From: Salipiger sp. H15
GTDB lineage: Bacteria; Pseudomonadota; Alphaproteobacteria; Rhodobacterales; Rhodobacteraceae
DNA: 64,000 nucleotides
NCBI RefSeq assembly: GCF_040409955.1
Contig: NZ_CP123385.1
Location: 1,099,501-1,163,500, forward strand
Direction: 5' to 3'
A model generated the notes under the pieces. The model was not told the origin of the DNA and searched no databases. It was given only the letters and a program-made list of their open reading frames with translations. Position numbers and translations under genes: made by a program. Shown piece by piece: positions 27,055 through 36,375 of this stretch; position 1 is the stretch's first letter, and each line of letters begins with the position of its first letter.

Positions 27055-27747
27055 TCAGACGCCGAGCATTTCGGAGAGGACGCGCAGCGCCTCGCGGTCG
27101 GCCTCGGTCATCTTCGCGGTGCGCGAGCGGAAGAGCGTCGCCTGGCTGCGCAGGACCGGCTCCTCGGCCAGCACCTTGAGGTGGTTGGCGCGCAGCGTCT
27201 CGCCGGTCGAGGTGATGTCGGCGATGGCCTCGGCGGTGAGGTTCTTCACCGTGCCCTCGGTCGCGCCCTGGCTGTCGACGAGCTGGTAGTCGGCGACCCC
27301 GCCCATCCGCAGGTAATCGCGCACGAGGCGGTGGTACTTGGTGGCGATGCGCATGCGGAAGCCGTGGCGCGCGCGGAAGGCGGCGGCGGCGCCGTCGAGG
27401 TCATCGAGCGTGTCGACATCCACCCAGGCGGCGGGCACGGCGACGATGAGGTCCGCCTGCCCGAAGCCGAGCTCGGCCATCTGCTCGACCTTCTGGTCCC
27501 ACTGCACCAGCTTCTCGCGGATGAGGTCGGTGCCGGTGACGCCGAGATGGATGCGCCCGGCGGCGAGCTCGCGCGGGATTTCCCCGGCCGAGAGCAGCAC
27601 CAGCGACACGCCCTCGACCCCGTCGACCGCGCCCGCGTATTCGCGGTCGGAGCCGGTGCGCGAGAGCGTCACGCCGCGCGCGCCGAACCAGTCGAAGGTC
27701 TTCTCCATCAGGCGGCCCTTGGAGGGCACGCCGAGCTTGATGGTCAT
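27055..27747 (-). CDS. hisG: ATP phosphoribosyltransferase catalytic subunit, short form
   Basis: The 230-residue protein is the short HisG, ending after the catalytic domain and lacking the C-terminal regulatory domain. The phosphoribosyl-binding segment is DSQGATEGTVKNLTAEAIADITSTGETL. It condenses ATP and PRPP in the first step of histidine synthesis, and the short form needs HisZ for activity and feedback control. That partner is encoded immediately upstream with a 4-base stop/start overlap. The pair is the last part of a hisS-hisZ-hisG operon. Confidence 0.96.
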   Translation of the reverse strand: MTIKLGVPSKGRLMEKTFDWFGARGVTLSRTGSDREYAGAVDGVEGVSLVLLSAGEIPRELAAGRIHLGVTGTDLIREKLVQWDQKVEQMAELGFGQADLIVAVPAAWVDVDTLDDLDGAAAAFRARHGFRMRIATKYHRLVRDYLRMGGVADYQLVDSQGATEGTVKNLTAEAIADITSTGETLRANHLKVLAEEPVLRSQATLFRSRTAKMTEADREALRVLSEMLGV

Positions 27748-28826
27748 CGTGCCACCTCCAGAAGGATGCCCGGCCGGATCACGCCGCCGACGGCGGGGAT
27801 CTCCTGCCCGCCGCCGAGCCGCCGGGTGAGCGCGTCGTAGCGCCCGCCGGTGGCGATGGGGGGCAGGTCCGGGCGGCTGTCGCAGACGAAGCCGAAGGCG
27901 AAGCCGTCGTAATATTCCATCGAGCTGCGGCCGTAGCTGGCTTCGAAGTCGAGCTCTCCGACATCGACGCCAAGCGCGGTGAGCGCCTCGCAGCGGCGCT
28001 CGAAGGCCTCGAGCGCGGGCAGCAGCGCGGGCATGTCGACCGCGATGTCATGCAGGTGCTCGAGCGCGAAGGAGCAGGTCTCGCGCACCGCGAGCACGGC
28101 GTCGATCAGCTCGACCTGGCCGCGCGGCAGGGCGGGCTCGGCGGCATCGGCACGCAGCGCGGCGATGCGCGCCTCGATCTCGCGCTCGCTGCGCAGGCCG
28201 ATCACCGGGCCGGCCCTGGACAGCGGGTCGTCCTGCGCCAGCATCGCGGCGCGGGTGGCGGGCACGGCGCTCTTGCCCGAGTAGCGGTCGAGCAGGGCGC
28301 GGAAGCGGCGCGGCCGCCAGATATGGCGCAGCAGCGCGTCGCGGCGCTTCTGCGAGGTCTGCAACCCGGCCACGGCGGCGGTCAGGATGCCGATGTCGCC
28401 GGTCACCGGGCGCAGCGCATAGGGCTTCAGCACCCCGGCAAAGAGCGCGAAGACCTCGGCGTCGAGCTGCGCCTGGTCGCCGCGGTCAAAGACCTCGTAG
28501 CCGACCTGGTAGTATTCCGAGGGGCGCTCGGGATGCTCTTCCTGGCGGCGGAAGACCTCGCCCGCGTAGGTGTAGCGGGCGGGGTCGGCGCCGTGCGACA
28601 TGTGCATCTCGACCACCGGCACGGTGAAGTCGGGACGCAGCATCATCTCGCCGCGGCTCGGGTCGTGGGTCACGTAGGCGCGGGCGCGGATGTCCTCGCC
28701 GTAGAGGTCGAGCAGCGTCTCCGCCGACTGCATGATCGCGCAGTCCAGCGGCTGCGCCCCGGCCTCGGCGAAGATCGCCTTCAGCCGCTCCGCCTCGGCC
28801 TTCTCGGCGGCGAAGCTCACGCCCAT
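27744..28826 (-). CDS. hisZ: ATP phosphoribosyltransferase regulatory subunit HisZ
   Basis: The 360-residue protein is a class II aminoacyl-tRNA synthetase-like paralogue of HisS without the anticodon domain. It contains [37 protein letters not shown] and a late [15 protein letters not shown]. HisZ forms a hetero-octamer with short HisG and carries histidine feedback. Its location between hisS and hisG fits that job. The start at 28826 gives a 10-base overlap with the end of hisS; a further upstream codon at 28901 would lie deep in hisS and has no support. Confidence 0.94.
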   Translation of the reverse strand: MGVSFAAEKAEAERLKAIFAEAGAQPLDCAIMQSAETLLDLYGEDIRARAYVTHDPSRGEMMLRPDFTVPVVEMHMSHGADPARYTYAGEVFRRQEEHPERPSEYYQVGYEVFDRGDQAQLDAEVFALFAGVLKPYALRPVTGDIGILTAAVAGLQTSQKRRDALLRHIWRPRRFRALLDRYSGKSAVPATRAAMLAQDDPLSRAGPVIGLRSEREIEARIAALRADAAEPALPRGQVELIDAVLAVRETCSFALEHLHDIAVDMPALLPALEAFERRCEALTALGVDVGELDFEASYGRSSMEYYDGFAFGFVCDSRPDLPPIATGGRYDALTRRLGGGQEIPAVGGVIRPGILLEVAR

Positions 28827-30289
28827 TGGCTCAGGATCTCGCGCACCTTGGCGACCAGCTGGTCGCGCGGCACCTCGTATTGCGAGGGACGCTCCTTCCA
28901 CTCCTCGAGGCTGGCGCTCTGCGCCAGCTTGGCGCCGAGGATCAGGTCCTTGATCTGCAGCACGCCGCGCGCCTTCTCGTCGCCGCCCTCGATGACGGCC
29001 ACGGGGGATTCGCGCTTGTCGGCGTACTTGAGCTGGTTGCCGAAGTTCTTCGGGTTGCCGAGGTAGACCTCGGCGCGGATGCCGGCATTGCGCAGCTCGG
29101 TCACCATCGCCTGGTAGTCGGCCATGCGGTCCTTATCCATGACCGTCACCACCACCGGGCCCTGCGCCGTGCCGCCGATGCGGCCCTTGGCGCGCAGCGC
29201 GGCGAGCAGCCGGTCGACACCGATCGAGACGCCGGTCGCGGGCACCGACTGACCGGTGAAGCGCTTGACGAGGTCGTCGTAGCGTCCGCCACCCGAGACC
29301 GAGCCGAACTGCCGCTTGCGGCCCTTCTCGTCGAGGATCTCGAAGGTCAGCTCGGCCTCGAAGACCGGGCCGGTGTAGTAGCCAAGGCCGCGCACGACCG
29401 AGGGGTCGATCTCGATGCGGCTCGAGCCGTAGCCGCCCGCGTCGAGCAGGGTGGCGATTTCCTCGAGTTCCGAGACGCCCTCCTCGCCGATCGCCGAGGC
29501 GCCGATCGCGGCGCGCAGGTTGGCGAGCGTCGCGGCGGCATCCGCGCCTTTCGAGGTCAGGAAGGCCAGCACCGGGGCCGCCTGATCGTCCGAGAGGCCC
29601 ACGCCGTCGATATAGGCGCCCGAGGCGTCGAGACGGCCCTTGCCCAGAAGCTCGCGCACGCCGCTCTCGCCGACCTTGTCGAACTTGTCGATGGTGCGCA
29701 GGACCGCCTGCTGCTGCGCGTCATCCGACAGGCCCATGGTCTCGAGCACGCCGTTCAGAACCTTGCGGTTGTTCACCCGCACGAGGTAGTCGCCGCGCGG
29801 GATGCCGACCTCTTCCAGCGTGTCCGAGAGCATCGCGCAGATCTCGGCGTCGGCGGCCACGGAAGGCGCGCCCACGGTATCCGCGTCGCACTGGTAGAAC
29901 TGGCGGAACCGCCCCGGACCGGGCTTCTCGTTGCGCCAGACCGGCCCCATGGCATAGCGCCGGTAGGGGGTCGGCAGATCGTTGCGGTGCTGGGCATAGA
30001 CCCGCGCCAGCGGCGCGGTCAGGTCGTAGCGCAGCGCCACCCAGCCGTCGTCATGGTCTTCCCAGGCGAACACGCCCTCGTTCGGGCGGTCGACATCCGG
30101 GAGGAACTTGCCGAGCGCCTCGACGGTCTCGACGGCCGAGCTTTCCAGCGCCTCGAAGCCGTAGCGATGATAGACCCCGGCGATGGTATGCAGCATATGT
30201 GCACGCTCGGACACTTCCGTGCCGAAATAGTCGCGGAACCCCTTGGGCGTTTGCGCCCGGGGGCGGGGGGCTTTCTTTTCCTTGGCCAT
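28817..30289 (-). CDS. hisS: Histidyl-tRNA synthetase
   Basis: The 490-residue class II synthetase carries motif 1/2 elements ([32 protein letters not shown]), the histidine-A motif [14 protein letters not shown], and motif 3 as [17 protein letters not shown]-terminal anticodon-binding domain follows. Its length and insertion pattern match the alphaproteobacterial type, which differs from the enteric enzyme. The start at 30289 follows GGAGCGAG and begins MAKEKK, a common N-terminus. It heads the minus-strand hisS-hisZ-hisG operon and is divergent from the XRE-cupin regulator gene, with a 230-base intergenic region. Confidence 0.95.
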   Translation of the reverse strand: MAKEKKAPRPRAQTPKGFRDYFGTEVSERAHMLHTIAGVYHRYGFEALESSAVETVEALGKFLPDVDRPNEGVFAWEDHDDGWVALRYDLTAPLARVYAQHRNDLPTPYRRYAMGPVWRNEKPGPGRFRQFYQCDADTVGAPSVAADAEICAMLSDTLEEVGIPRGDYLVRVNNRKVLNGVLETMGLSDDAQQQAVLRTIDKFDKVGESGVRELLGKGRLDASGAYIDGVGLSDDQAAPVLAFLTSKGADAAATLANLRAAIGASAIGEEGVSELEEIATLLDAGGYGSSRIEIDPSVVRGLGYYTGPVFEAELTFEILDEKGRKRQFGSVSGGGRYDDLVKRFTGQSVPATGVSIGVDRLLAALRAKGRIGGTAQGPVVVTVMDKDRMADYQAMVTELRNAGIRAEVYLGNPKNFGNQLKYADKRESPVAVIEGGDEKARGVLQIKDLILGAKLAQSASLEEWKERPSQYEVPRDQLVAKVREILSQWA

Positions 30290-30519
30290 GGCCTCGCTCC
30301 GGCTTTCCAGATTGCGCGCATCCCATAGCCGCTTGACCACAAAGGAGCAAGCAAAGGCCTCGGGTTTGGGGTCGCGGAGCGTCCCGCGGGGGCAAATGTG
30401 GCCGGTTGGGCGCGGCGGCGCGGTGCCGCGGAGATCGGTCTTGCCGAGACGGCGGCGCTGTGCGCAGCCTTGCGGGCCATGGGGGAGCCCCCTTGAGACG
30501 GCAGGACGAAGGAACACCG

Positions 30520-31158
30520 ATGGCCAAGCGGGACGAGAAGGCGCTGCAGCAGAATCCCCATGCGGTGCGCGAGCTGCGCGAGAAGAACCTCGAGGTGGCG
30601 ATCGGTCGGCAGGTGCGCGAGCTGCGCAAGCGCCAGCGGATGACCGTGGCCGATCTCGCCACCCAGACCGGCCTGTCGGTGGGGATGCTCTCGAAGATCG
30701 AGAACGGCGTCATCTCTCCGTCGCTCACCACCATCTCGACGCTCGCCCATGCGCTGCGCGTGCCGCTGGTGCAGCTCTTCTCGGGCTACGAGGAAGAGCG
30801 CGGCTGCATGCACGTGAAGGCGGGCGAGGGGGTGGAGATCGAGCGTGCCGGCACCCGCGCCGGGCACCAGTACCACCTGCTCGGCCATATCGGGTCGAAC
30901 AACTCGGGCGTGGTGGTCGAGCCCTACATGATCACCCTCGACAGCGAGAGCGACCAGTTCCCGGTCTTCCAGCACGAGGGGATCGAGCTGCTCTACATGC
31001 TCGAGGGCGAGATGGGCTATCGACACGGCGACCGGCTCTACCGGATGGAGCCGGGCGACTCGCTGCTTTTCGATTCCGACGCGCCGCACGGGCCAGAGGA
31101 GCTGGCGCGCCTGCCGATCCGCTACCTGTCGGTCATCACCTACCCGCAACAGCGCTGA
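30520..31158 (+). CDS. XRE-family transcriptional regulator with C-terminal cupin domain
   Basis: The 212-residue protein has a helix-turn-helix at about residues 28-85 ([20 protein letters not shown], with the recognition helix near [11 protein letters not shown]). A cupin sensor domain follows at about residues 100-205, with [19 protein letters not shown] and [14 protein letters not shown]. Such regulators sense small amino-acid-like ligands. It lies 142 bases upstream of the GlxB/C/D-GlnT-like operon on the same strand and is the obvious candidate to control it. GAAGGA precedes the ATG at 30520. Ligand unknown. Confidence 0.85.
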   Translation: MAKRDEKALQQNPHAVRELREKNLEVAIGRQVRELRKRQRMTVADLATQTGLSVGMLSKIENGVISPSLTTISTLAHALRVPLVQLFSGYEEERGCMHVKAGEGVEIERAGTRAGHQYHLLGHIGSNNSGVVVEPYMITLDSESDQFPVFQHEGIELLYMLEGEMGYRHGDRLYRMEPGDSLLFDSDAPHGPEELARLPIRYLSVITYPQQR

Positions 31159-31190
31159 TCTGCCCAAATCCCCGGCATTCATTCCCGTGC

Positions 31191-31252
31191 GGAAGATATT
31201 CTTCCCTGTAAGGATGATTTTCTTGGAGGGAATAAAGTTTTCTCGATAGTGA
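31191..31252 (+). promoter_or_regulatory. Candidate operator/promoter of the glx-glnT operon
   Basis: GGAAGA-TAT-TCTTCC at 31191-31205 overlaps a second inverted repeat, TTCCCT (31202-31207)/AGGGAA (31227-31232). A TTGGAG (31224-31229) with TAGTGA 17 bases later could be a weak promoter. The block is AT-rich against its surroundings, and the two repeats are good candidate binding sites for the XRE-cupin regulator encoded just upstream. Confidence 0.4.
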
Positions 31253-31300
31253 TCTGGTGAGAGGGCGCCCGCGCCCGTCCCGGAACCCTATGGAGGACCC

Positions 31301-32188
31301 ATGTGCGGCATCGTTGGCCTGTTCCTGAAAAAGGATGACCTGCGCCCGAGGCTGGGCGACATGCTCACCGACATGCTCATCACCATGACCGATCGCGGCC
31401 CCGACAGCGCCGGGATCGCGATCTACGGCGATGCGGCGGGCGGGCTGAAGATCACCGTCCAGTCGGACACGCCGGAGGCGGATTTCGCCGGTCTCGACGC
31501 GGCGCTGTCGGACGCGCTCGGCGCAGAGGTGACGATGCGCGTCGCCAGCACCCACGCCGTGCTGACCCTGCCGCTGGAGCAGGAGGCCGAGGCGCTTGCC
31601 GTCCTCGAGGCGCGCGGCCTGCGGGTCATGGGCTCGGGCGAGAGCATGGAGATCTACAAGGAAGTCGGCCTGCCCAAGGACGTCGCCGCCCGCTTCGGCA
31701 TCCGCGCGATGGGCGGCAGCCACGGCATCGGCCACACCCGCATGGCGACCGAAAGCGCGGTGACCACGCTCGGCGCGCATCCGTTCTCGACCGCCGGGGA
31801 CCAGTGCCTCGTGCACAACGGCTCGCTGTCGAACCACAACGCCATGCGCCGCAAGCTGGCGCGCAAGGGCGTCTTCACCAAGACCGAGAACGACACCGAG
31901 GTGGGCGCGGCCTACATCTCGTCGCGCATCGCCGAGGGGGCGACGCTGGGCGAGGCGCTCGAGGGCACGCTGAAGGACCTCGACGGCTTCTTCACCTTCG
32001 TCACCGGCACCAAGACCGGCTTCGGCGTCGTGCGCGACCCCGTCGCCTGCAAGCCCGCCGTGATGGCCGAGACCGAGGATTACGTCGCTTTCGCCAGCGA
32101 ATACCGCGCCTTCGCCGACCTGCCGGGCATCGAGGCCGCCCGTGTCTGGGAGCCCGAGCCCGCCACCGTCTACTTCTGGGAGCGCTGA
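31301..32188 (+). CDS. Class II glutamine amidotransferase domain protein (GlxB/MgsA-like)
   Basis: The 295-residue protein starts Met-Cys-Gly-Ile, so processing exposes Cys2, the N-terminal nucleophile of class II amidotransferases. GHTRMATESAVTTLGAHPF and HNGSLSNHN complete the glutamine-binding site. It corresponds to the glutaminase part of glutamate synthase, encoded as a separate subunit, like GlxB of rhizobia or MgsA of N-methylglutamate synthase. It would take an amide group from glutamine or gamma-glutamylmethylamide. GGAGGACCC precedes the start. It leads a four-gene operon. Confidence 0.88.
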   Translation: MCGIVGLFLKKDDLRPRLGDMLTDMLITMTDRGPDSAGIAIYGDAAGGLKITVQSDTPEADFAGLDAALSDALGAEVTMRVASTHAVLTLPLEQEAEALAVLEARGLRVMGSGESMEIYKEVGLPKDVAARFGIRAMGGSHGIGHTRMATESAVTTLGAHPFSTAGDQCLVHNGSLSNHNAMRRKLARKGVFTKTENDTEVGAAYISSRIAEGATLGEALEGTLKDLDGFFTFVTGTKTGFGVVRDPVACKPAVMAETEDYVAFASEYRAFADLPGIEAARVWEPEPATVYFWER

Positions 32189-32191
32189 TCC

Positions 32192-32875
32192 ATGCCCGTT
32201 CTGGATATGCTGAAAACCGAGCTGCGCGAGGTCAACGCCACGCTGCAGGCCGCCGCGAAGGCCAAGGGCAACGAGGCCTTCACCATCGAGAACCCGCGCG
32301 GGGCGCATGCCATGGCGGTCGGGCTCGACGGGCCGCTGCGCGTCACCGTGAAGGGCTCGACCGGCTATTACTGCGCCGGGATGAACCAGCACGCCACGGT
32401 GCATGTCGAGGGCTCGGCCGGGCCGGGCGTGGCCGAGAACATGATGTCGGGCGAGGTGATCATCGAGGGCGACGCCAGCCAGTACGCCGGGGCGACCGGC
32501 CGGGGCGGGCTGCTCAACATCAAGGGCAACGCCAGCTCGCGCTGCGGCATCTCGATGAAGGGCATCGACATCGTCGTGCATGGCAGCATCGGGCACATGT
32601 CGGCCTTCATGGCGCAGCGCGGCAACCTCGTGGTGCTGGGCGACGCCGGGGACGCGCTGGGGGACAGCCTCTACGAGGCGCGGCTCTTCGTGCGCGGATC
32701 GGTGAAATCGCTGGGCGCCGACTGCGTCGAGAAGGAGATGCGGCCCGAACATATCGAGATCCTGCGCGGCCTGCTCGCGCGGGCGGGCGCGGAGGCGCGG
32801 CCGGAGGAGTTCCGCCGCTACGGCTCGGCCCGCAACCTCTACAATTTCAACATCGACCACGCCGACGCCTACTGA
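32192..32875 (+). CDS. GXGXG-domain glutamate synthase subunit (GlxC/MgsB-like)
   Basis: The 227-residue protein is the beta-helical C-terminal domain of glutamate synthase as a separate subunit. Regular turns with glycine pairs are visible (VEGSAGPGVAENMMSGEVIIEGDASQ is part of such a run; also YAGATGRGGLLNIKGNAS). This domain is structural in glutamate synthase. It follows the amidotransferase gene by three bases and precedes the FMN subunit gene by ten, which indicates a three-subunit enzyme GlxB-C-D or MgsA-B-C. Confidence 0.85.
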   Translation: MPVLDMLKTELREVNATLQAAAKAKGNEAFTIENPRGAHAMAVGLDGPLRVTVKGSTGYYCAGMNQHATVHVEGSAGPGVAENMMSGEVIIEGDASQYAGATGRGGLLNIKGNASSRCGISMKGIDIVVHGSIGHMSAFMAQRGNLVVLGDAGDALGDSLYEARLFVRGSVKSLGADCVEKEMRPEHIEILRGLLARAGAEARPEEFRRYGSARNLYNFNIDHADAY

Positions 32876-32885
32876 GGAGCGGACC

Positions 32886-34223
32886 ATGGACAAGACACCC
32901 CAGCACACGCCCCAGACCGAGCCGCGCCAGTCCTGGACCTTCTCGCGCGAGGTCAACGCCGAGATCCGCCGCGCGGCGGCGACCGGCATCTACGACATCC
33001 GCGGCGGCGGGGCGAAGCGCCGCGTGCCGCATTTCGACGACCTGCTGTTTCTCGGCGCCTCGATCAGCCGCTACCCGCTCGAGGGCTACCGCGAGAAATG
33101 CGACACCTCGGTGGTGCTCGGCACGCGCTTTGCCAAGAAACCGATCGAGCTGAAGATCCCGATCACCATCGCGGGCATGTCCTTCGGCGCGCTCTCGGGT
33201 CCGGCCAAGGAGGCGCTCGGCCGCGGCGCGACGCTGGCCGGCACCTCGACCACCACCGGCGATGGCGGCATGACCGAGGAAGAGCGCGGGCACTCGGAAA
33301 AGCTGGTCTACCAGTACCTGCCGAGCCGCTACGGCATGAACCCCGACGACCTGCGCCGCGCCGACGCGATCGAGGTGGTGGTGGGGCAGGGCGCCAAGCC
33401 CGGCGGCGGAGGCATGCTGCTCGGCCAGAAGATCACCGAGCGCGTCGCCGGGATGCGCGACCTGCCCGTGGGGATCGACCAGCGCTCGGCCTGCCGTCAC
33501 CCCGACTGGACCGGGCCGGACGATCTGGAGATCAAGATCCTCGAGCTGCGCGAGATCACCGGCTGGGAAAAGCCGATCTACGTCAAGGTCGGCGGCGCGC
33601 GGCCCTACTATGACACTGCGCTGGCGGTGAAGGCCGGGGCCGACGTGGTGGTCCTCGACGGGATGCAGGGCGGCACCGCCGCGACGCAGGACGTGTTCAT
33701 CGAGAACGTCGGCCTGCCGACGCTGGCCTGCATCCGCCCGGCGGTGCAGGCGCTGCAGGACCTCGGGCTGCACCGCGAGGTGCAGCTGGTGGTCTCGGGC
33801 GGCATCCGCAGCGGCGCCGACGTGGCCAAGGCGCTGGCGCTCGGTGCCGACGCGGTGGCCATCGGCACCGCCGCGCTGATCGCGCTGGGCGACAACGACC
33901 CCAAGTGGGAGGACGAGTACCGCAAGCTCGGCACCACCGCCGGGGCCTATGACGACTGGCACGAGGGGCGCGACCCGGCGGGCATCACCACGCAGGATCC
34001 CGCGCTCATGGCGCGGCTCGACCCGGTCGCCGCGGGCCGCCGCCTGCGCAACTACCTCAACGTGATGACGCTCGAGTGCCAGACCATCGCGCGGGCCTGC
34101 GGCAAGAGCCATGTGCACAATCTCGAGCCGGAAGACCTCTGCGCGCTCACTATGGAGGCCGCCGCGATGGCGCAGGTGCCGCTTGCCGGCACAAGCTGGT
34201 GGCCGGGCAAGGGCGGGTTCTGA
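32886..34223 (+). CDS. FMN-binding glutamate synthase-like subunit (GlxD/MgsC-like)
   Basis: The 445-residue protein matches the FMN/synthase domain of glutamate synthase. It has the segment AGMSFGALSGPAKEALGRGA, the GGGGMLLGQKI turn, VDGMQGGTAATQDVFI-like barrel strands (here LDGMQGGTAATQDVF) and the phosphate-binding VVSGGIRSGADVAKALALGADAVAIGTAAL. It would form the C-N bond on 2-oxoglutarate with the amide nitrogen delivered by the first subunit. In methylotrophs homologues make N-methylglutamate; in rhizobia the cluster is glxBCD with unclear function. GAGGAG precedes the start. Confidence 0.87.
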   Translation: MDKTPQHTPQTEPRQSWTFSREVNAEIRRAAATGIYDIRGGGAKRRVPHFDDLLFLGASISRYPLEGYREKCDTSVVLGTRFAKKPIELKIPITIAGMSFGALSGPAKEALGRGATLAGTSTTTGDGGMTEEERGHSEKLVYQYLPSRYGMNPDDLRRADAIEVVVGQGAKPGGGGMLLGQKITERVAGMRDLPVGIDQRSACRHPDWTGPDDLEIKILELREITGWEKPIYVKVGGARPYYDTALAVKAGADVVVLDGMQGGTAATQDVFIENVGLPTLACIRPAVQALQDLGLHREVQLVVSGGIRSGADVAKALALGADAVAIGTAALIALGDNDPKWEDEYRKLGTTAGAYDDWHEGRDPAGITTQDPALMARLDPVAAGRRLRNYLNVMTLECQTIARACGKSHVHNLEPEDLCALTMEAAAMAQVPLAGTSWWPGKGGF

Positions 34224-34298
34224 CCCGCTGCACCGGAAGCGATGCGGCGAGGGCGGCCAACGCCCCGCCGAGCTCAACAGGGAATGAAAGGGACTGTC

Positions 34299-35603
34299 AT
34301 GGCTGACCTGGCCGAATTCGCCCGTGCGCGTGGCGTGAAGTACTTCATGATCTCCTACACCGACCTTTTCGGCGGCCAGCGCGCCAAGCTGGTGCCGGCG
34401 CAGGCCATCACGGCCATGCAGGAGGAGGGGGCGGCCTTCGCGGGCTTTGCCACCTGGCTCGACCTCACCCCGGCGCATCCCGACATGCTGGCCGTGCCCG
34501 ATGCCGAGGCGGCGATCCAGCTGCCGTGGAAGCCCGAGGTGGCCTGGGTACCCTCGAACTGCGTGATGGAGGGCGACGACGTCGAGCAGGCCCCGCGCAA
34601 CGTGCTGCGCCGCCTCGTGGCCGAGGCGGCCTCGGAAGGGCTGCGGGTGAAGACCGGGATCGAGGCCGAGTTCTTCCTGCTGAGCCCCGAGGGCGAGCAG
34701 ATCTCGGACCCGTTCGATACCGCCGAGAAGCCGTGCTACGACCAGCAGGCGGTGATGCGCCGCTACGACGTGATCGCCGAGATCTGCAACTACATGCTCG
34801 ACCTCGGCTGGGGGCCTTACCAGAACGACCACGAAGACGCGAACGGTCAGTTCGAGATGAATTGGGAATATGCCGACGCGCTGGTCACTGCCGACCGCCA
34901 CAGCTTCTTCAAGTTCATGGTGAAGTCGGTGGCCGAGAAGCACGGGCTGCGCGCCACCTTCATGCCGAAACCGATCGAGGGGCTGACCGGCAACGGCTGC
35001 CACGCCCATATCTCGGTCTGGAACAGGGAGGGCACGGTCAACGCCTTTGCCGACCTCGGCAGGGAGCTTGGCCTGTCGGAACAGGGGCGGCATTTCCTCG
35101 GCGGCATCATGAAACACGCCGAGGCGCTGGCGGCGATCACCAATCCCACGGTGAACAGCTACAAGCGGATCAACGCGCCGCGCACCACCTCGGGGGCGAC
35201 ATGGGCGCCCAACACCGTCACCTGGACCGGCAACAACCGCACCCACATGGTGCGCGTGCCGGGGCCGGGCCGGTTCGAGCTGCGCCTGCCCGACGGCGCG
35301 GTGAACCCCTACCTGTTGCAGGCGGTGATCATCGCGGCGGGCCTCTCGGGGCTCCGATCCAAGGCCGATCCGGGCAAGCGCCACGACATCGACATGTATG
35401 CCGAGGGGCACCTCGTGAAGGACGCGCCGCGCCTGCCGCTGAACCTGCTCGACGCGGTGCGCGCCTATGACGCCGATGCCGAGCTGAAGGCGATGATGGG
35501 CGAGGGCTTCTCGGCCTCCTACACGCGGATGAAGATGCAGGAATGGACCTCGTTCGTCTCGCATTTCTCCCGCTGGGAGCGCGAGAACACGCTCGACATC
35601 TGA
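34299..35603 (+). CDS. Type III glutamine synthetase-like ligase (GlnT / gamma-glutamylmethylamide synthetase family)
   Basis: The 434-residue protein is a short glutamine synthetase of the GlnT/GmaS group. Metal and glutamate site motifs are IEAEFFLL, DHEDANGQFEMNW, GNGCHAHISV and WTGNNRTHMVRVPG then RFELRLPDGAVNPY. It ligates ammonia or an amine such as methylamine to glutamate. The co-transcribed GlxB/C/D-like enzyme would use the product, as in the N-methylglutamate pathway. I cannot separate GlnT from GmaS by eye. N-methylglutamate dehydrogenase genes do not follow. The start at 34299 has GAAAGGG before it. Confidence 0.85.
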   Translation: MADLAEFARARGVKYFMISYTDLFGGQRAKLVPAQAITAMQEEGAAFAGFATWLDLTPAHPDMLAVPDAEAAIQLPWKPEVAWVPSNCVMEGDDVEQAPRNVLRRLVAEAASEGLRVKTGIEAEFFLLSPEGEQISDPFDTAEKPCYDQQAVMRRYDVIAEICNYMLDLGWGPYQNDHEDANGQFEMNWEYADALVTADRHSFFKFMVKSVAEKHGLRATFMPKPIEGLTGNGCHAHISVWNREGTVNAFADLGRELGLSEQGRHFLGGIMKHAEALAAITNPTVNSYKRINAPRTTSGATWAPNTVTWTGNNRTHMVRVPGPGRFELRLPDGAVNPYLLQAVIIAAGLSGLRSKADPGKRHDIDMYAEGHLVKDAPRLPLNLLDAVRAYDADAELKAMMGEGFSASYTRMKMQEWTSFVSHFSRWERENTLDI

Positions 35604-35616
35604 CCGCGCGGGCGGC

Positions 35617-36366
35617 TCAGAGCATCTTCGAGACCTCGCGCGCGGCGTCGAGGACCTTGCCGATCAGCGCGGCGTCGGGGCGGAGTTGCTGCTCATGGCC
35701 CGAGAGGTTCATCGCCGCGACGTAGCGGCCATGGCGCGAGACCAGCGGCGCGGCGATCGAGAAGGTGCCGGTGGCAAGGTGCGAGCTTTGCGCCACATAG
35801 CCGCGTTCGCGGTCGGCCCTCAGCAGCGGCTTCAGCTCGGCCAGCGAGCCGGGCGCGGCGGAGCTCATCCGGCTGAATGCGTAGCCCGCGAAACGGGCGT
35901 CGAGATCCGCCTCGGGCAGGTCGCTCAGCAGCACCCTGCCCATGGTGGTCGAAAAGGCCGGCAGGCGCGAGCCCACCGGCACGTTCGAGACCATCGCGCG
36001 GTCCGACAGCGCGCGGTAGACGTAGATGATCTCGGTCCCCTCGAGGATCGAGACATGCACGGTAAAGCCGGTCTCGTTGCGCAGCGCGTCCGCCGGCAGG
36101 CGGGCAAGGTCGCTGACGTCGAGCGAGGCGAGGTAGCGGTAGCCCAGATCCATCGCGCGCGGGGCGAGCCGGTAGCGGTTCTCGTGCCGGGTGAGGTAGC
36201 CCTCGCGCTCCAGCGTCACGACGAAGCGGTAGGCCGCGGAACTCGTCACCGAGATCGCCTCGGCGATCTCGGTGAGGGTCATCTCGGGGCGGCGCAGGTT
36301 GAAGCATTCGAGGATGCTGAGGCCGCGCAGCAGCGAGTTGGATCGGTAGTCGGGTTCCTTGGCCAT
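35617..36366 (-). CDS. IclR-family transcriptional regulator
   Basis: The 249-residue protein has a winged helix-turn-helix at about residues 8-70 (RGLSILECFNLRRPEMTLTEIAEAI) and an IclR effector domain with FSTTMGRVLLSDLPE and a closing SIAAPLVSRHGRYVAAMNLSG. IclR proteins bind small organic acids and usually control neighbouring catabolic genes. It is the last gene of hutG-hutF-iclR (9 bases after hutF), so it probably regulates that operon and perhaps the divergent TRAP transporter. It is convergent with the glnT-like gene, with only 13 bases between the stops. Confidence 0.9.
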   Translation of the reverse strand: MAKEPDYRSNSLLRGLSILECFNLRRPEMTLTEIAEAISVTSSAAYRFVVTLEREGYLTRHENRYRLAPRAMDLGYRYLASLDVSDLARLPADALRNETGFTVHVSILEGTEIIYVYRALSDRAMVSNVPVGSRLPAFSTTMGRVLLSDLPEADLDARFAGYAFSRMSSAAPGSLAELKPLLRADRERGYVAQSSHLATGTFSIAAPLVSRHGRYVAAMNLSGHEQQLRPDAALIGKVLDAAREVSKML

Positions 36367-36375
36367 CGCCCCTCC

